Below, in pieces: positions 1 through 6,839 of a DNA stretch of 7,564 nt. The stretch is taken from positions 1-7,564 of the forward strand of contig JAZOVQ010000065.1 of the NCBI GenBank assembly GCA_045658805.1, written 5' to 3'. Source of the stretch: Scatosoma sp045658805. GTDB taxonomy: Bacteria; Bacillota; Clostridia; Christensenellales; Borkfalkiaceae. Under the pieces are notes generated by a model. That model was not told the DNA's origin. It did not search any database and worked only from the letters and a program-made list of their open reading frames with translations. Within the stretch, counting starts at the first letter, position 1. Each line of letters opens with the position of its first letter. The translations under genes were made by a program, and so were the position numbers.

Positions 1-2
1 AT

Positions 3-65
3 AATGGATTCGTGAAAGGAAAGCATATAAAAATCACAATGCAGTGTGTAAAGGCCTTTATCTAG
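3..65 (+). CDS. possible C-terminal tail of an upstream gene (5' partial)
   Basis: This frame is open from the window edge and ends in TAG at 63-65. The visible tail ends in GKHIKITMQCVKAFI, an alternating hydrophobic pattern that would suit a terminal beta-strand. The other two forward frames hit stops at 2-4 and 13-15. If real, the gene ends 29 bases before the ATG at 95, which would make it an earlier member of the same operon. Twenty codons is too short to establish coding by itself, and no family can be named. Confidence 0.3.
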   Translation, partial: NGFVKGKHIKITMQCVKAFI

Positions 66-83
66 AATACATGTTTTTGCAAT

Positions 84-87
84 GGAG
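84..87 (+). promoter_or_regulatory. ribosome binding site deciding the start at 95
   Basis: GGAG lies seven bases before ATG 95. The alternative in-frame starts, GTG 44 and ATG 71, have no comparable purine-rich site at a suitable distance, so ATG 95 is preferred. Confidence 0.55.
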
Positions 88-94
88 TGAATTT

Positions 95-232
95 ATGGAG
101 AAATATGAAGAGCTTAAAATAAAAATCACATTCTTTTTTAATTCGGACGTTATTACCAATTCAACAAGCGAGAGTGCGGATGATTTGGGCGAATGGAATA
201 GCGATTGGTTTGTTCCATCTAAGGAGGCATAA
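95..232 (+). CDS. small acidic protein of unknown function, coupled to the beta-helix gene
   Basis: This is a 45-residue protein whose function I do not recognise. It begins MEKYEELKIKITFFF, a charged start followed by a strand-like alternating hydrophobic stretch. It then has the motif DVITNS (residues 18-23), an acidic Ser/Thr-rich tail, and an aromatic ending DLGEWNSDWF. There is no signal peptide or membrane segment. About ten acidic residues face four lysines. I recall short Clostridia proteins with the same plan (KYE near the start, a hydrophobic strand, D-[VI]-[IV]-T-x-S, an acidic tail with Trp), but that is recollection, not a search. The start at 95 has a good GGAG site; the same frame could begin at GTG 44, giving 62 residues, with no such site. 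Its TAA overlaps the next ATG as TAATG, and the next gene's AAGGAGG lies inside its last codons, which suggests translational coupling. It could instead be a leader peptide for the downstream gene. Confidence 0.6.
   Translation: MEKYEELKIKITFFFNSDVITNSTSESADDLGEWNSDWFVPSKEA
221..227 (+). promoter_or_regulatory. strong ribosome binding site inside the small gene
   Basis: AAGGAGG, a near-perfect Shine-Dalgarno sequence, sits four bases before ATG 232 and inside the last codons of the small gene. Ribosomes ending on the small gene stop at TAATG directly over this site, the usual arrangement for re-initiation. Confidence 0.8.
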
Positions 233-327
233 TGAGAAAGATAGCGAAAAAAATTGGCGTTTTGGCTTTAATTGGATTGAGCACTTTGAGCGTTTGCGCT
301 GGTTTGAATGAGTTGAACGCAACAGCG
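232..327 (+). other. Sec signal peptide of the beta-helix protein
   Basis: Residues 1-32 have a basic n-region (R2, K3, K6, K7), a hydrophobic core at about 9-25, and Ala-Thr-Ala at 30-32 before E33, a good signal peptidase I site. Cys22 is in LSVC, but Val at the position before Cys argues against a lipobox. Confidence 0.85.
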
Positions 328-2424
328 GAAACGAACGTGGTGTACGTATCAGCGAGCGGTAGCGATGAAAATGAGGGTACGAATGCTGCACCTTACGCAT
401 CCTTTCAATATGCTTTGGAACAGGTACCCAATGGCGGGACGATTGTCTTGCAGGATAGCGTTCCCGTGGGGAATTGGACAACGCACGGTAAGGCGGTAAC
501 GGTCACGGGCGGCAGCTTAGATGCAACGGCGTTCACTTCCTTTCAGATCCGTGATCACGTTACGTTTACGGACGTTGCATTGTTGGTAAATGCAGGTGAA
601 TATATTTGTGCAAACGGCTATTCGGTGGTAATGGGTGAGGGGGTAACCTTGAGCAATGCGGTCGACGTTTATGGCGGCGGCACGCCCGATACGAGGGTAG
701 CAGGTACGGATCTAACGTTGCTTTCGGGTACTTATAGATACGTGTATGGCGGTAGCCTTATGGGAACGGTAGAGGGCGATACGCACCTTACCATCGGCGG
801 CACGGTCAATGCAGGGATTGACGTTTCCAATCACAGCGGCGTAAACTTCTTTTTTGGCGGTGGGTGCTCGGATACGGTTACAGGCGACACCTATTTGACT
901 TTTGGCGGAGCTGCAAAAGCAACGCATTTGTTTGGCGGTTCGCTTGGGGCGGAGAGTACGATTGGCGGTACCGCGAATTTAACCGTAACGGGCGGCGCGT
1001 CAATGAGTATGTACGGCGCAAGTAAGGACGTTAATACGGGGTGCGACGTAAAGCTTACGGTGACGGGCGGTACGTTCGAGCAGGTCTTCGGCGGATCTTG
1101 GGGCGCCTCGTTGACGGGAGACGTTGACGTGCGTGTTCTCGGCGGTACGATTACTCGCCGTATCTACGGCGGTTGTTATAACGATACCGAAGGTTTGTCT
1201 TTTGCGTCAAATTATTCCGTGAACGGCAATATTGATTTGGCGTTGGGAAGCGGAGCGAGCATTACGTACAAAGGGGAAAATGACAACAGCGTGTATGCAC
1301 ATTCTCGCCATAGCACGAATTCTTCTACGGAAAATGCAAATTTAATTTTTGCTGATGAAACGATTTACAATCATTACAAAACAGGCTCTTTAAAACTGAA
1401 AACACAAGATAGTTTTGGAACGAATTTTATTATCGGCTCGTTGTCCGTTGCTGATGAAATACATTATTACAGCTACTTGGTGGACGACGGTGTGATTACG
1501 CAAACATGCGCGGAGCATCCAAATCTTGCGGCGACGGCGGCGATTTCGATGGATAGCCATAACGGCTTGCAGTATACGGGGGCGGAAATTACGCCCGTAT
1601 GCATCGATTACAGCAACGATTGGGAATATGATAAATTCGATGTTTCGTATGCGGACAACGTAGAGGTGGGTACAGCTAGCTACACACTCAGCGTGGGGGA
1701 TTTTACACTCACGCAACCCTTTGAAATATACGATGCGCCTACCATTTTAGGCGGTAGCGTTCGCCTTTCCGAGCCTGCGGGACTTCGTTTTCAGTCGAAG
1801 GTAGAGGATGCGCTTGTGGCAAAGGGGGCAACCTTTGGGACGCTGATTATTCCCAAAGCTGTGCTTGGGGACGAGTCTTTGACGGTTGCAACGCAATCGG
1901 TACGTGATATTCCGCAAACCAAATGGGCAACGGAGAGCGTAAAAGTGAATAATCCTCAGGACTACGAAGAGGGTTTTGCCTATTTTAATGCAGTTTTGAC
2001 GAAAATCCCTGCTGAGCATTACGATAAGGTAATGGTTGCACGTAGTTATGCGTATTTAGACGGGGCGTATTATTATTCCGAACCAGTAGAGCGTTCCATT
2101 GCGCAGGTTGCGGCGTATGCAATCCAAGACGGCTACACAAATAGCGTTTTGTATTCCTACGTAGATACGGCGCTAGCGGATGAAACCCTTATGATGGAAA
2201 GTAAAATTGAAATCAAAGAGGGGCGTTCCTATTCGTTAAATCTGACAGGGAATAGGGGATATGCAGTCGTTTGGCAGTCCTCTAACGAAAGTGTTGCAGT
2301 GGTGGATAAAAATGGTAAGGTGAGTGCGCGCGGAGCGGGTACGGTTACCATTACGGCAAAGGTCGGCAACAAGATGGCGGAATGTGTTTTTGTCATTAAG
2401 GAAAGCTGGTCTGGGCGTTATTAA
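232..2424 (+). CDS. secreted parallel beta-helix protein with Ig-like modules
   Basis: This is an exported 730-residue multidomain protein. Residues 1-32 form a Sec signal peptide (basic MRKIAKKIG, a hydrophobic core, probable cleavage after ATA at 30-32). Residues 36-75 carry the opening typical of pectate-lyase-like beta-helices: YVSASGSD, then PYASFQYAL, then GGTIVL. Residues 141-320 repeat an aromatic-Gly-Gly motif about every 26 residues. Residues 445-500 resemble the clostridial Ig-like module with YTG and a NVEVGTASYTL core. Residues 502-650 are a domain I cannot name, and 654-723 are a BIG2 domain (WQSSNESVAVVDKNGKVSA, then GTVTITAK). There is no LPXTG motif, C-terminal membrane helix or S-layer repeat, so any anchoring is not obvious. 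Catalytic residues of a lyase cannot be assigned; an adhesin or glycan-binding scaffold is as likely as an enzyme. Start ATG 232 follows AAGGAGG. The GH78 gene follows 48 bases later. Confidence 0.9.
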   Translation: MRKIAKKIGVLALIGLSTLSVCAGLNELNATAETNVVYVSASGSDENEGTNAAPYASFQYALEQVPNGGTIVLQDSVPVGNWTTHGKAVTVTGGSLDATAFTSFQIRDHVTFTDVALLVNAGEYICANGYSVVMGEGVTLSNAVDVYGGGTPDTRVAGTDLTLLSGTYRYVYGGSLMGTVEGDTHLTIGGTVNAGIDVSNHSGVNFFFGGGCSDTVTGDTYLTFGGAAKATHLFGGSLGAESTIGGTANLTVTGGASMSMYGASKDVNTGCDVKLTVTGGTFEQVFGGSWGASLTGDVDVRVLGGTITRRIYGGCYNDTEGLSFASNYSVNGNIDLALGSGASITYKGENDNSVYAHSRHSTNSSTENANLIFADETIYNHYKTGSLKLKTQDSFGTNFIIGSLSVADEIHYYSYLVDDGVITQTCAEHPNLAATAAISMDSHNGLQYTGAEITPVCIDYSNDWEYDKFDVSYADNVEVGTASYTLSVGDFTLTQPFEIYDAPTILGGSVRLSEPAGLRFQSKVEDALVAKGATFGTLIIPKAVLGDESLTVATQSVRDIPQTKWATESVKVNNPQDYEEGFAYFNAVLTKIPAEHYDKVMVARSYAYLDGAYYYSEPVERSIAQVAAYAIQDGYTNSVLYSYVDTALADETLMMESKIEIKEGRSYSLNLTGNRGYAVVWQSSNESVAVVDKNGKVSARGAGTVTITAKVGNKMAECVFVIKESWSGRY
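652..1191 (+). repeat. tandem ~26-residue beta-solenoid repeats within the CDS
   Basis: An aromatic residue followed by Gly and then Gly or Ala recurs at residues 147, 172, 208, 234, 261, 286 and 312 (VYGG, VYGG, FFGG, LFGG, MYGA, VFGG, IYGG). Successive spacings are 25, 36, 26, 27, 25 and 26 residues. Between them lies a second conserved half, roughly G-D-x-x-L-T-x-x-G-G (for example GDTHLTIGG and GDTYLTFGG). The pattern suits stacked beta-helix coils. The copies differ at the DNA level, so this is an old protein repeat rather than a recent duplication. The second interval carries an extra ten or so residues (around 191-205), probably a loop leaving the helix. Confidence 0.8.
1564..1731 (+). 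other. degenerate Ig-like module in the beta-helix protein
   Basis: Residues 445-500 contain GLQYTGAEITP, then FDVSYADNVEVGTASYTL, and end with a strand FEIYD. This matches the layout of the repeat common in clostridial surface proteins (Y-[DT]-G-K...P, D-Y-x-V-S-Y-x-N-N-x-x-V-G-T-A-x-x-x-I, F-x-I). There is only one copy and it lacks the usual GKGNYTG strand. Confidence 0.6.
1735..2181 (+). other. unnamed clostridial domain in the beta-helix protein
   Basis: Residues 502-650 form a compact unit: GGSVRLSEPAGLRF, FGTLIIPKAVL, SLT, then YFNAVLTKIPAEHYDKVMVA, AYLDGAYYYSE and RSIAQVAAYA. I recall the signature (G-x-S-[VI]-R-L...G-[LM]-R-F...GTL[IL]-x-P...IP...Y...AR-[AS]-Y...YYYS...RSI-x-Q-V-A) from secreted proteins of gut Clostridia, but know no Pfam name or function for it. 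It sits between the Ig-like module and the BIG2 domain. Confidence 0.5.
2191..2400 (+). other. BIG2 bacterial Ig-like domain in the beta-helix protein
   Basis: Residues 654-723 show the BIG2 consensus: a WQSSNESVAVVDKNGKVSA segment followed by GAGTVTITAKVGNKMAEC and a final strand VFVIK. It is the last domain, with only seven residues after it. Confidence 0.85.
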
Positions 2425-2461
2425 GGTATAGAAGTAGAGTTAGGCGATAAGTATTGCAATT

Positions 2462-2465
2462 GAGG
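2462..2465 (+). promoter_or_regulatory. ribosome binding site for the GTG start at 2473
   Basis: GAGG lies seven bases before GTG 2473. It is shorter than the sites of the neighbouring genes and is paired with GTG rather than ATG, which suggests lower initiation here than in the two flanking genes. Confidence 0.55.
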
Positions 2466-2472
2466 TAGTAAA

Positions 2473-4743
2473 GTGAAAGATAATTTTTTCAAAAAAGCCG
2501 TTCCTGTTTGGCAAAAAGGGAAGGAGAATCAATTACACACAAGATGTGTGTTTTTTGCGACGTTTGAAGGTAGCGCAGATGCTACGTTAAAGGTTGCGGC
2601 AAGCAACGTATATAGAGCTTTTGTAAATGGACAGATGGTAGGCGTTGGGCCTGCTCGTTCGGCGCACGGACGTTTTCGCGTAGATGAGTTACCCCTTCGT
2701 AACTTACAAGAAAAAAACGTGGTTTTCATTGAGGCGGTGGCGTACAACAGCTACAATTATTGCCACTTGTATCAATCGGGCTTCGTTTGCGCGGAAGTGG
2801 TAAGGGAGAACCTTCCAATTGTATGGACGGGGAGAGATTTCATCGTCCGTGAATATGAGGAAAAGAAGCAAAAGGTATGTAAATACAGCTACCAGCGTCC
2901 TTTTACGGAAATTTATGATTTTGAGCGCCCTCCTCAGGAAACGTATCTCGATTTTTCTCCCAATGGGGCGGAAGTGGAAAAGGAATATCCCGTACAGGTT
3001 GAGGATAAATTATTTGAGGCGCGCAACGTTTCCTATCCTTCCTACGAGTTTTTCCCTGCGCAGGAAATGGAGAGCGGAGAATATTTCATCGAAAAAGACT
3101 TACCTGAAACAAACCCGTGGATATTGAAAGAAAGATTGCGTATTTTCCCCAAGCACGAATGGGAGAGCGACAATAGTTCGTTTTTGCAGCGTTTAACCTA
3201 TCGCAAGAAGGAATTAGAGAATACGATTTCGGAAAGGGAATACGTTTTGTATAATTTTGATTTTGTACATACGGGCTTTTTGCGCCTTGAATGTACGACC
3301 TTGGAAGATAGTGTGGTGTTGGTATCTTTTGATGAAATCGATTTAAATACGGATGAAAATGCTACGGCGAATATTAGAAGTGACCGTATGGGTTCGGTAA
3401 ACGTAATTGAATATCGTTTAAAAGCGGGGCAAACGTATGCGCATACGACGCTTGAACCATACACAGCGAAATACATCAAGGTGCACGTAAAGAGCGGTAA
3501 AATCGGAAACGTATCCGTAGGGATACATACTTATGAAAATCCCGACGCGGAAGGCTTTTTGTTTAAAACTGACAATGAAAAGTTAAATGCAATCGTTGAG
3601 GCGGCGCGTCAAACTTTCAAACAAAATGCTTTGGATATTCTTACCGACTGTCCTTCCAGAGAACGTGCTGGCTGGCTTTGTGATTCCTATTTCTTAGGGA
3701 AATCGGAACAACTGTTTACGGGGAAGAACAAGGTAGAACGTAATTTCTTAAACAATTACATTCATGCAAAAACAAAAAGTATCCCCGAAGGCATGGTGCC
3801 CATGTGCTATCCTGCGGATTTTACAGATGGATCCTATATCCCGAATTGGGCTTTGTTCTATATTATCGAGCAGTACGATTATTATATTCGTTGCAACGAC
3901 GACGCCATTTTACAGGAATCTAAAAATAAGGTGTTGGGCATTGTTGAGTTTTTTGATAAATACTTAAACGAGCAAGGGCTTTTGGAAAATTTGGAAAATT
4001 GGGTGTTCGTGGAATGGAGCAAAGCGAATGATCCCGAATTTACGGCAGGTATTAACTATCCCTCGAATATGCTGTATGCGATGGCGCTTGAATGTACGGC
4101 GAAAATGTACGGCATTGACGAGTATCAAAAAAGAGCGGAAGAAATCAAAAAAATCATTCGAAGAGACAGCTTTAACGGGGAATTTTTTGAGGATAACCGT
4201 ATTCGTGAAAACGGGGAACTGGTATTGAAGGGCCACTGTTCGGAGACCTGTCAATATTATGCCTTTTTCACAGGTGTAGCGACCAAGGAAAGCTATCCCG
4301 AGCTTTACAAAAACTTGATGGACAACTTTGGCGCGAAACGAATCCAAGAACAGGTGTATCCGCACGTACATAAATCGAATGCCTTCATCGGCAACTACTT
4401 ACGCTTGATTATGCTGAACGAAAACGGAAGCAAATATAAGATTGCCGAAGAATGTGTGGATTATTTCTATTACATGGCGAAGGCAACGGGTACTTTGTGG
4501 GAAAAGAACGATCCGTATGCAAGCTTGGACCACGGGTTTGCCTCTTACGTTGCAAATTTACTCGTGGATTATTTGACGGGGTACAGAGGAAGGCACGGTA
4601 AAAAATTGTTGTTTTCAAAACCTGCGGTCGATATGAATTGTACGTTGCATTTGCCTTTGGAAAACGGATTTTTGTATTTTGAACGAAAAGACGGAAAGAC
4701 GGTGTGTACATATCCGGAAGAATATACAGTGGAAGAATTATAA
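2473..4743 (+). CDS. GH78-type alpha-L-rhamnosidase-like glycoside hydrolase
   Basis: This is a 756-residue enzyme predicted to remove terminal alpha-L-rhamnose from oligosaccharides or glycosides. It has no signal peptide, so it should be cytoplasmic. Residues 20-110 form a beta-sandwich with the family hallmark VNGQMVGVGPARSAHGRFR (51-69). About 250-355 is a second sandwich preceding the catalytic (alpha/alpha)6 barrel at 365-705. The signature TDCPSRERAGWLCD (391-404) places D392, E397 and D404 at the spacing of the conserved acidic residues of characterised GH78 enzymes. GTLWEKNDPYASLDHG (673-688) supplies the later glutamate, E677. A short C-terminal beta domain follows (711-756). GTG is the start because GAGG precedes it and no ATG lies near. 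The gene lies between the beta-helix and GH35 genes, which suggests a rhamnose- and galactose-containing substrate. The substrate is inferred; the clan is secure, but such divergent members sometimes have other specificities. Confidence 0.85.
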   Translation: MKDNFFKKAVPVWQKGKENQLHTRCVFFATFEGSADATLKVAASNVYRAFVNGQMVGVGPARSAHGRFRVDELPLRNLQEKNVVFIEAVAYNSYNYCHLYQSGFVCAEVVRENLPIVWTGRDFIVREYEEKKQKVCKYSYQRPFTEIYDFERPPQETYLDFSPNGAEVEKEYPVQVEDKLFEARNVSYPSYEFFPAQEMESGEYFIEKDLPETNPWILKERLRIFPKHEWESDNSSFLQRLTYRKKELENTISEREYVLYNFDFVHTGFLRLECTTLEDSVVLVSFDEIDLNTDENATANIRSDRMGSVNVIEYRLKAGQTYAHTTLEPYTAKYIKVHVKSGKIGNVSVGIHTYENPDAEGFLFKTDNEKLNAIVEAARQTFKQNALDILTDCPSRERAGWLCDSYFLGKSEQLFTGKNKVERNFLNNYIHAKTKSIPEGMVPMCYPADFTDGSYIPNWALFYIIEQYDYYIRCNDDAILQESKNKVLGIVEFFDKYLNEQGLLENLENWVFVEWSKANDPEFTAGINYPSNMLYAMALECTAKMYGIDEYQKRAEEIKKIIRRDSFNGEFFEDNRIRENGELVLKGHCSETCQYYAFFTGVATKESYPELYKNLMDNFGAKRIQEQVYPHVHKSNAFIGNYLRLIMLNENGSKYKIAEECVDYFYYMAKATGTLWEKNDPYASLDHGFASYVANLLVDYLTGYRGRHGKKLLFSKPAVDMNCTLHLPLENGFLYFERKDGKTVCTYPEEYTVEEL

Positions 4744-4753
4744 GCAAACAAAA

Positions 4754-4759
4754 AAGGAG
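4754..4759 (+). promoter_or_regulatory. ribosome binding site deciding the start at 4767
   Basis: AAGGAG ends seven bases before ATG 4767 but only one base before the in-frame ATG 4761, and it lies downstream of GTG 4704. The spacing selects 4767. That start also begins the protein MITYNDLYYVKDGKPW, in line with GH35 N-termini. Confidence 0.8.
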
Positions 4760-4766
4760 AATGGTT

Positions 4767-6830
4767 ATGATAACCTATAACGACTTATACTATGTAAAAG
4801 ATGGCAAACCTTGGTTTCCGATTTCGGGGGAATACCAGTATTCGCGTGCGGATGCGAGATATTGGAAAGAGGGTATTGCGAAGATGAAAGCGCAAGGGAT
4901 TGACGTCGTGGCAAGCTACGCCTTTTGGTTGCATCATGAGGAAATCAAAGGGCATTTCGACTTCCGAGGCAATCGCAACCTGAGAAGATTTTTGCGTGAA
5001 ATCAAAGAGGCAGGGATGCTGATGTGCTTGCGAATCGGCCCTTGGGTACACGCAGAAGCAAGAAACGGCGGGTTCCCCGATTGGATTTACGAAGAGAATT
5101 GTAAAACGAGATCAAACGATCCCGTGTATATGTCCTACGTGGAAAGATACTTCAAGGAGCTGTATAAACAATGCGACGGGTATATGTATTCGCAGGGCGG
5201 TCCTATTTACGCAATTCAGGTAGAAAATGAATACAGCCAATGGGGCGTACAAGGGGAAGATATTAGCGATAATCACATTAATGCGCTGATCAAAATGTTG
5301 AAAGAAATTGGATTTGACGTACCCGTGTATTGCGCTACGGGCTGGGGTAAGGCTGCCATTGGGGATGCGATCGCCGTTTGGGGCGCGTACGTAGAACAGC
5401 CTTGGGATAGAACGATAGGGGAATTGCCTCCCTTACAGCCTTTCTTATTTTCCCCGAATCCAAACGATGAAAACATCGGCAGCGAAGCGGGAAAAATTAC
5501 CATGGACGCGGATATCGCCAAATTAAAATTCCCGTATTCCACGGTAGAAATTAGCGGCGGCGGGCAGGTAACCGACCATAGAAGGCCGATCCTTGGCGGA
5601 ACGGAGCATGGCGCTGTTACGATGTGCCGTTTGGGGAGTGAAGCTTCTACCATAGGGTATTACGTATTCCACGGCGGTATGAATCCCATTGGGGCGTTGA
5701 CCACGATGCAGGAATATTTTAGAGAAGGCCCGCTTGTACCCGGATTTTGCAGTGATTTGCTGGAAATCAACTACGACTTCCAAGCTCCAATCAGCCAGTA
5801 CTCTAAGGTGCGTGAAAAGGCAGGGGAGTTTAAATTGTGCAACTACTTTGCCCGTGAATTTGGCGTAGAACAAATGCGGGTTAAGTTCTTTGAGGACAGC
5901 CCGAGCGATCCTACCGACCTTACAAGCTTGCGTTATTCGATGCGTTCAAAGGGCAACCAAGGCTTCTTGTTCATCAATAACTACGTTCGCCATTACGACT
6001 TGCCTTGCAGAGATTATAAAAACTTTAAGGTAGAATTGGAAAGCGAAACGATAACGATTCCTTCTATCCATTTGGAGAATAAGGAATACTGCGCATATCC
6101 CTTGAATATGCCTATCGGGAACGCGGTGTTGAAGTATGCAACGGCTACGCCCTTCTGTACGTTGAACGGAAAGGATTACGTGTTCTGGTCGAAGGACGGG
6201 AAGACGGATTATCAAATCGAAGGGGATTTTGACGGAAAAATCATCGTATTGGCAAAGGAAGAAGCGTTGAAGGCGTATAAGTTTAACTATCAGGGCAAAG
6301 AGCGCATCTTTATTGCGGACGGTGAGCTGTATCAAACGGAAGACGGTTTACACCTTAACACGTTTGAAAAGCCGATGGTGAAAATATACCCTGCTTTGGA
6401 AGAAGCGGTTGCAGGGCTGGAAAAAATAGGCGAAGAAGGGGATTTTGGCATCTATACCGCTCCTTTCCAAGCTGAAGAATGGTCCGCAGAGGTTGTTGGC
6501 GTTAAGGATTGCGGTAAATACGTGGATTATGAAATAGCGGTCAAATACAGCGCAGGCAAAAAGGAAAACGGATTCCTTTATATTGACTTTGACGGTGACA
6601 CGCTGGAATTGCTCATTGACGGCGAAAAGGTGAACGACCATTATTATTTGGGGGTAGATTTTGAAGTAGGGCTTCGTTATTACGAGTTCCCGAAAACGGT
6701 TTGTGCAAGAATTTATCCTTTGGATGAAAATAAGATTGTATATTTGCAGAAACTTCCTGCCTTCAAGGATGGAAAAGCGATCGGCATCAACAAGGTTTAC
6801 GCGAAAAAAGAAACCCGTTATCTGTTTTAA
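4767..6830 (+). CDS. GH35-type beta-galactosidase
   Basis: This is a 687-residue retaining glycoside hydrolase, predicted to release terminal beta-galactose in the cytoplasm (no signal peptide). The N-terminal TIM barrel has the GH35 signatures: PISGEYQYSR (18-27), FDFRGNRNLRRFL (64-76), LRIGPWVHAEARNGGFPDW (88-106) and GGPIYAIQVENEYSQWG (144-160). E155, the Glu after Asn in VENEY, is the expected acid/base. E261 in STVEISGGGQVTDHRRP is the expected nucleophile, 106 residues later. YYVFHGGMNPIGALT (298-312) matches the family's FHGG loop. Residues 385-465 (LRYSMRS, GFLFINNYVRHYDLP, LKYATATPFCTL) match the domain after the barrel in bacterial GH35, with further beta-rich segments to the end. 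The frame could start at GTG 4704, overlapping the GH78 gene, but the AAGGAG spacing supports 4767. It follows the GH78 gene by 23 bases. The exact linkage and substrate are not shown by the sequence. Confidence 0.92.
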   Translation: MITYNDLYYVKDGKPWFPISGEYQYSRADARYWKEGIAKMKAQGIDVVASYAFWLHHEEIKGHFDFRGNRNLRRFLREIKEAGMLMCLRIGPWVHAEARNGGFPDWIYEENCKTRSNDPVYMSYVERYFKELYKQCDGYMYSQGGPIYAIQVENEYSQWGVQGEDISDNHINALIKMLKEIGFDVPVYCATGWGKAAIGDAIAVWGAYVEQPWDRTIGELPPLQPFLFSPNPNDENIGSEAGKITMDADIAKLKFPYSTVEISGGGQVTDHRRPILGGTEHGAVTMCRLGSEASTIGYYVFHGGMNPIGALTTMQEYFREGPLVPGFCSDLLEINYDFQAPISQYSKVREKAGEFKLCNYFAREFGVEQMRVKFFEDSPSDPTDLTSLRYSMRSKGNQGFLFINNYVRHYDLPCRDYKNFKVELESETITIPSIHLENKEYCAYPLNMPIGNAVLKYATATPFCTLNGKDYVFWSKDGKTDYQIEGDFDGKIIVLAKEEALKAYKFNYQGKERIFIADGELYQTEDGLHLNTFEKPMVKIYPALEEAVAGLEKIGEEGDFGIYTAPFQAEEWSAEVVGVKDCGKYVDYEIAVKYSAGKKENGFLYIDFDGDTLELLIDGEKVNDHYYLGVDFEVGLRYYEFPKTVCARIYPLDENKIVYLQKLPAFKDGKAIGINKVYAKKETRYLF

Positions 6831-6839
6831 GATAACGGG
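6804..6839 (-). terminator. intrinsic terminator of the AraC-family gene
   Basis: A perfect 10-bp inverted repeat, CCCGTTATCT (6814-6823) and AGATAACGGG (6830-6839), encloses a 6-base loop. Read on the minus strand, the hairpin is followed by TTTCTTTTTT (6813 down to 6804), a good U-tract. It lies about 37 bases after the AraC stop codon. It sits over the last codons and the stop of the GH35 gene. On the plus strand the same hairpin is followed by CGTAAGCC, with no U-tract, so it should terminate only minus-strand transcription; for the operon mRNA it may simply form a 3' stem. Confidence 0.75.

Noticed and set aside
20..40. TATAAA at 26-31 as a -10 promoter element for the operon
   Set aside because: No TTGACA-like element lies at the right distance upstream, and an A/T-rich match this short occurs readily by chance.
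44..94. Longer form of the small protein starting at GTG 44 or ATG 71
   Set aside because: Neither start has a purine-rich site at proper distance, while ATG 95 has GGAG seven bases upstream. The extra N-terminal residues (CKGLYLEYMFLQWSEF) do not form a signal peptide.
134..139. Run of six T in the small gene as a phase-variable tract
   Set aside because: Six bases is short for slipped-strand variation and the codons simply encode Phe residues in a strand-like segment.
286..303. Lipobox around Cys22 of the beta-helix protein (LSVC)
   Set aside because: Val precedes the Cys where Gly, Ala or Ser is expected, and a better signal peptidase I site (ATA) follows at residues 30-32.
161..481. Minus-strand open frames opposite the plus-strand genes (for example 161-481, 3964-4371, 5273-5653, 5946-6335)
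   Set aside because: They lie wholly opposite well-supported genes, have low-complexity or Arg/His/Ser-rich composition, match no family I know, and have no convincing ribosome binding sites.
2425..2472. Terminator or promoter between the beta-helix and GH78 genes
   Set aside because: The 48 bases hold no stable inverted repeat followed by T-run and no clear -35/-10 pair; only the GAGG ribosome site is supported.
4704..4766. GH35 protein starting at GTG 4704 or ATG 4761
   Set aside because: GTG 4704 would overlap the GH78 gene by 40 bases and add a basic tail with no GH35 similarity. ATG 4761 is only one base from the AAGGAG site; ATG 4767 has proper spacing.
6814..6839. Hairpin as a terminator of the plus-strand operon
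   Set aside because: The stem is followed on the plus strand by CGTAAGCC with no run of T. The T-run is on the minus-strand side only.
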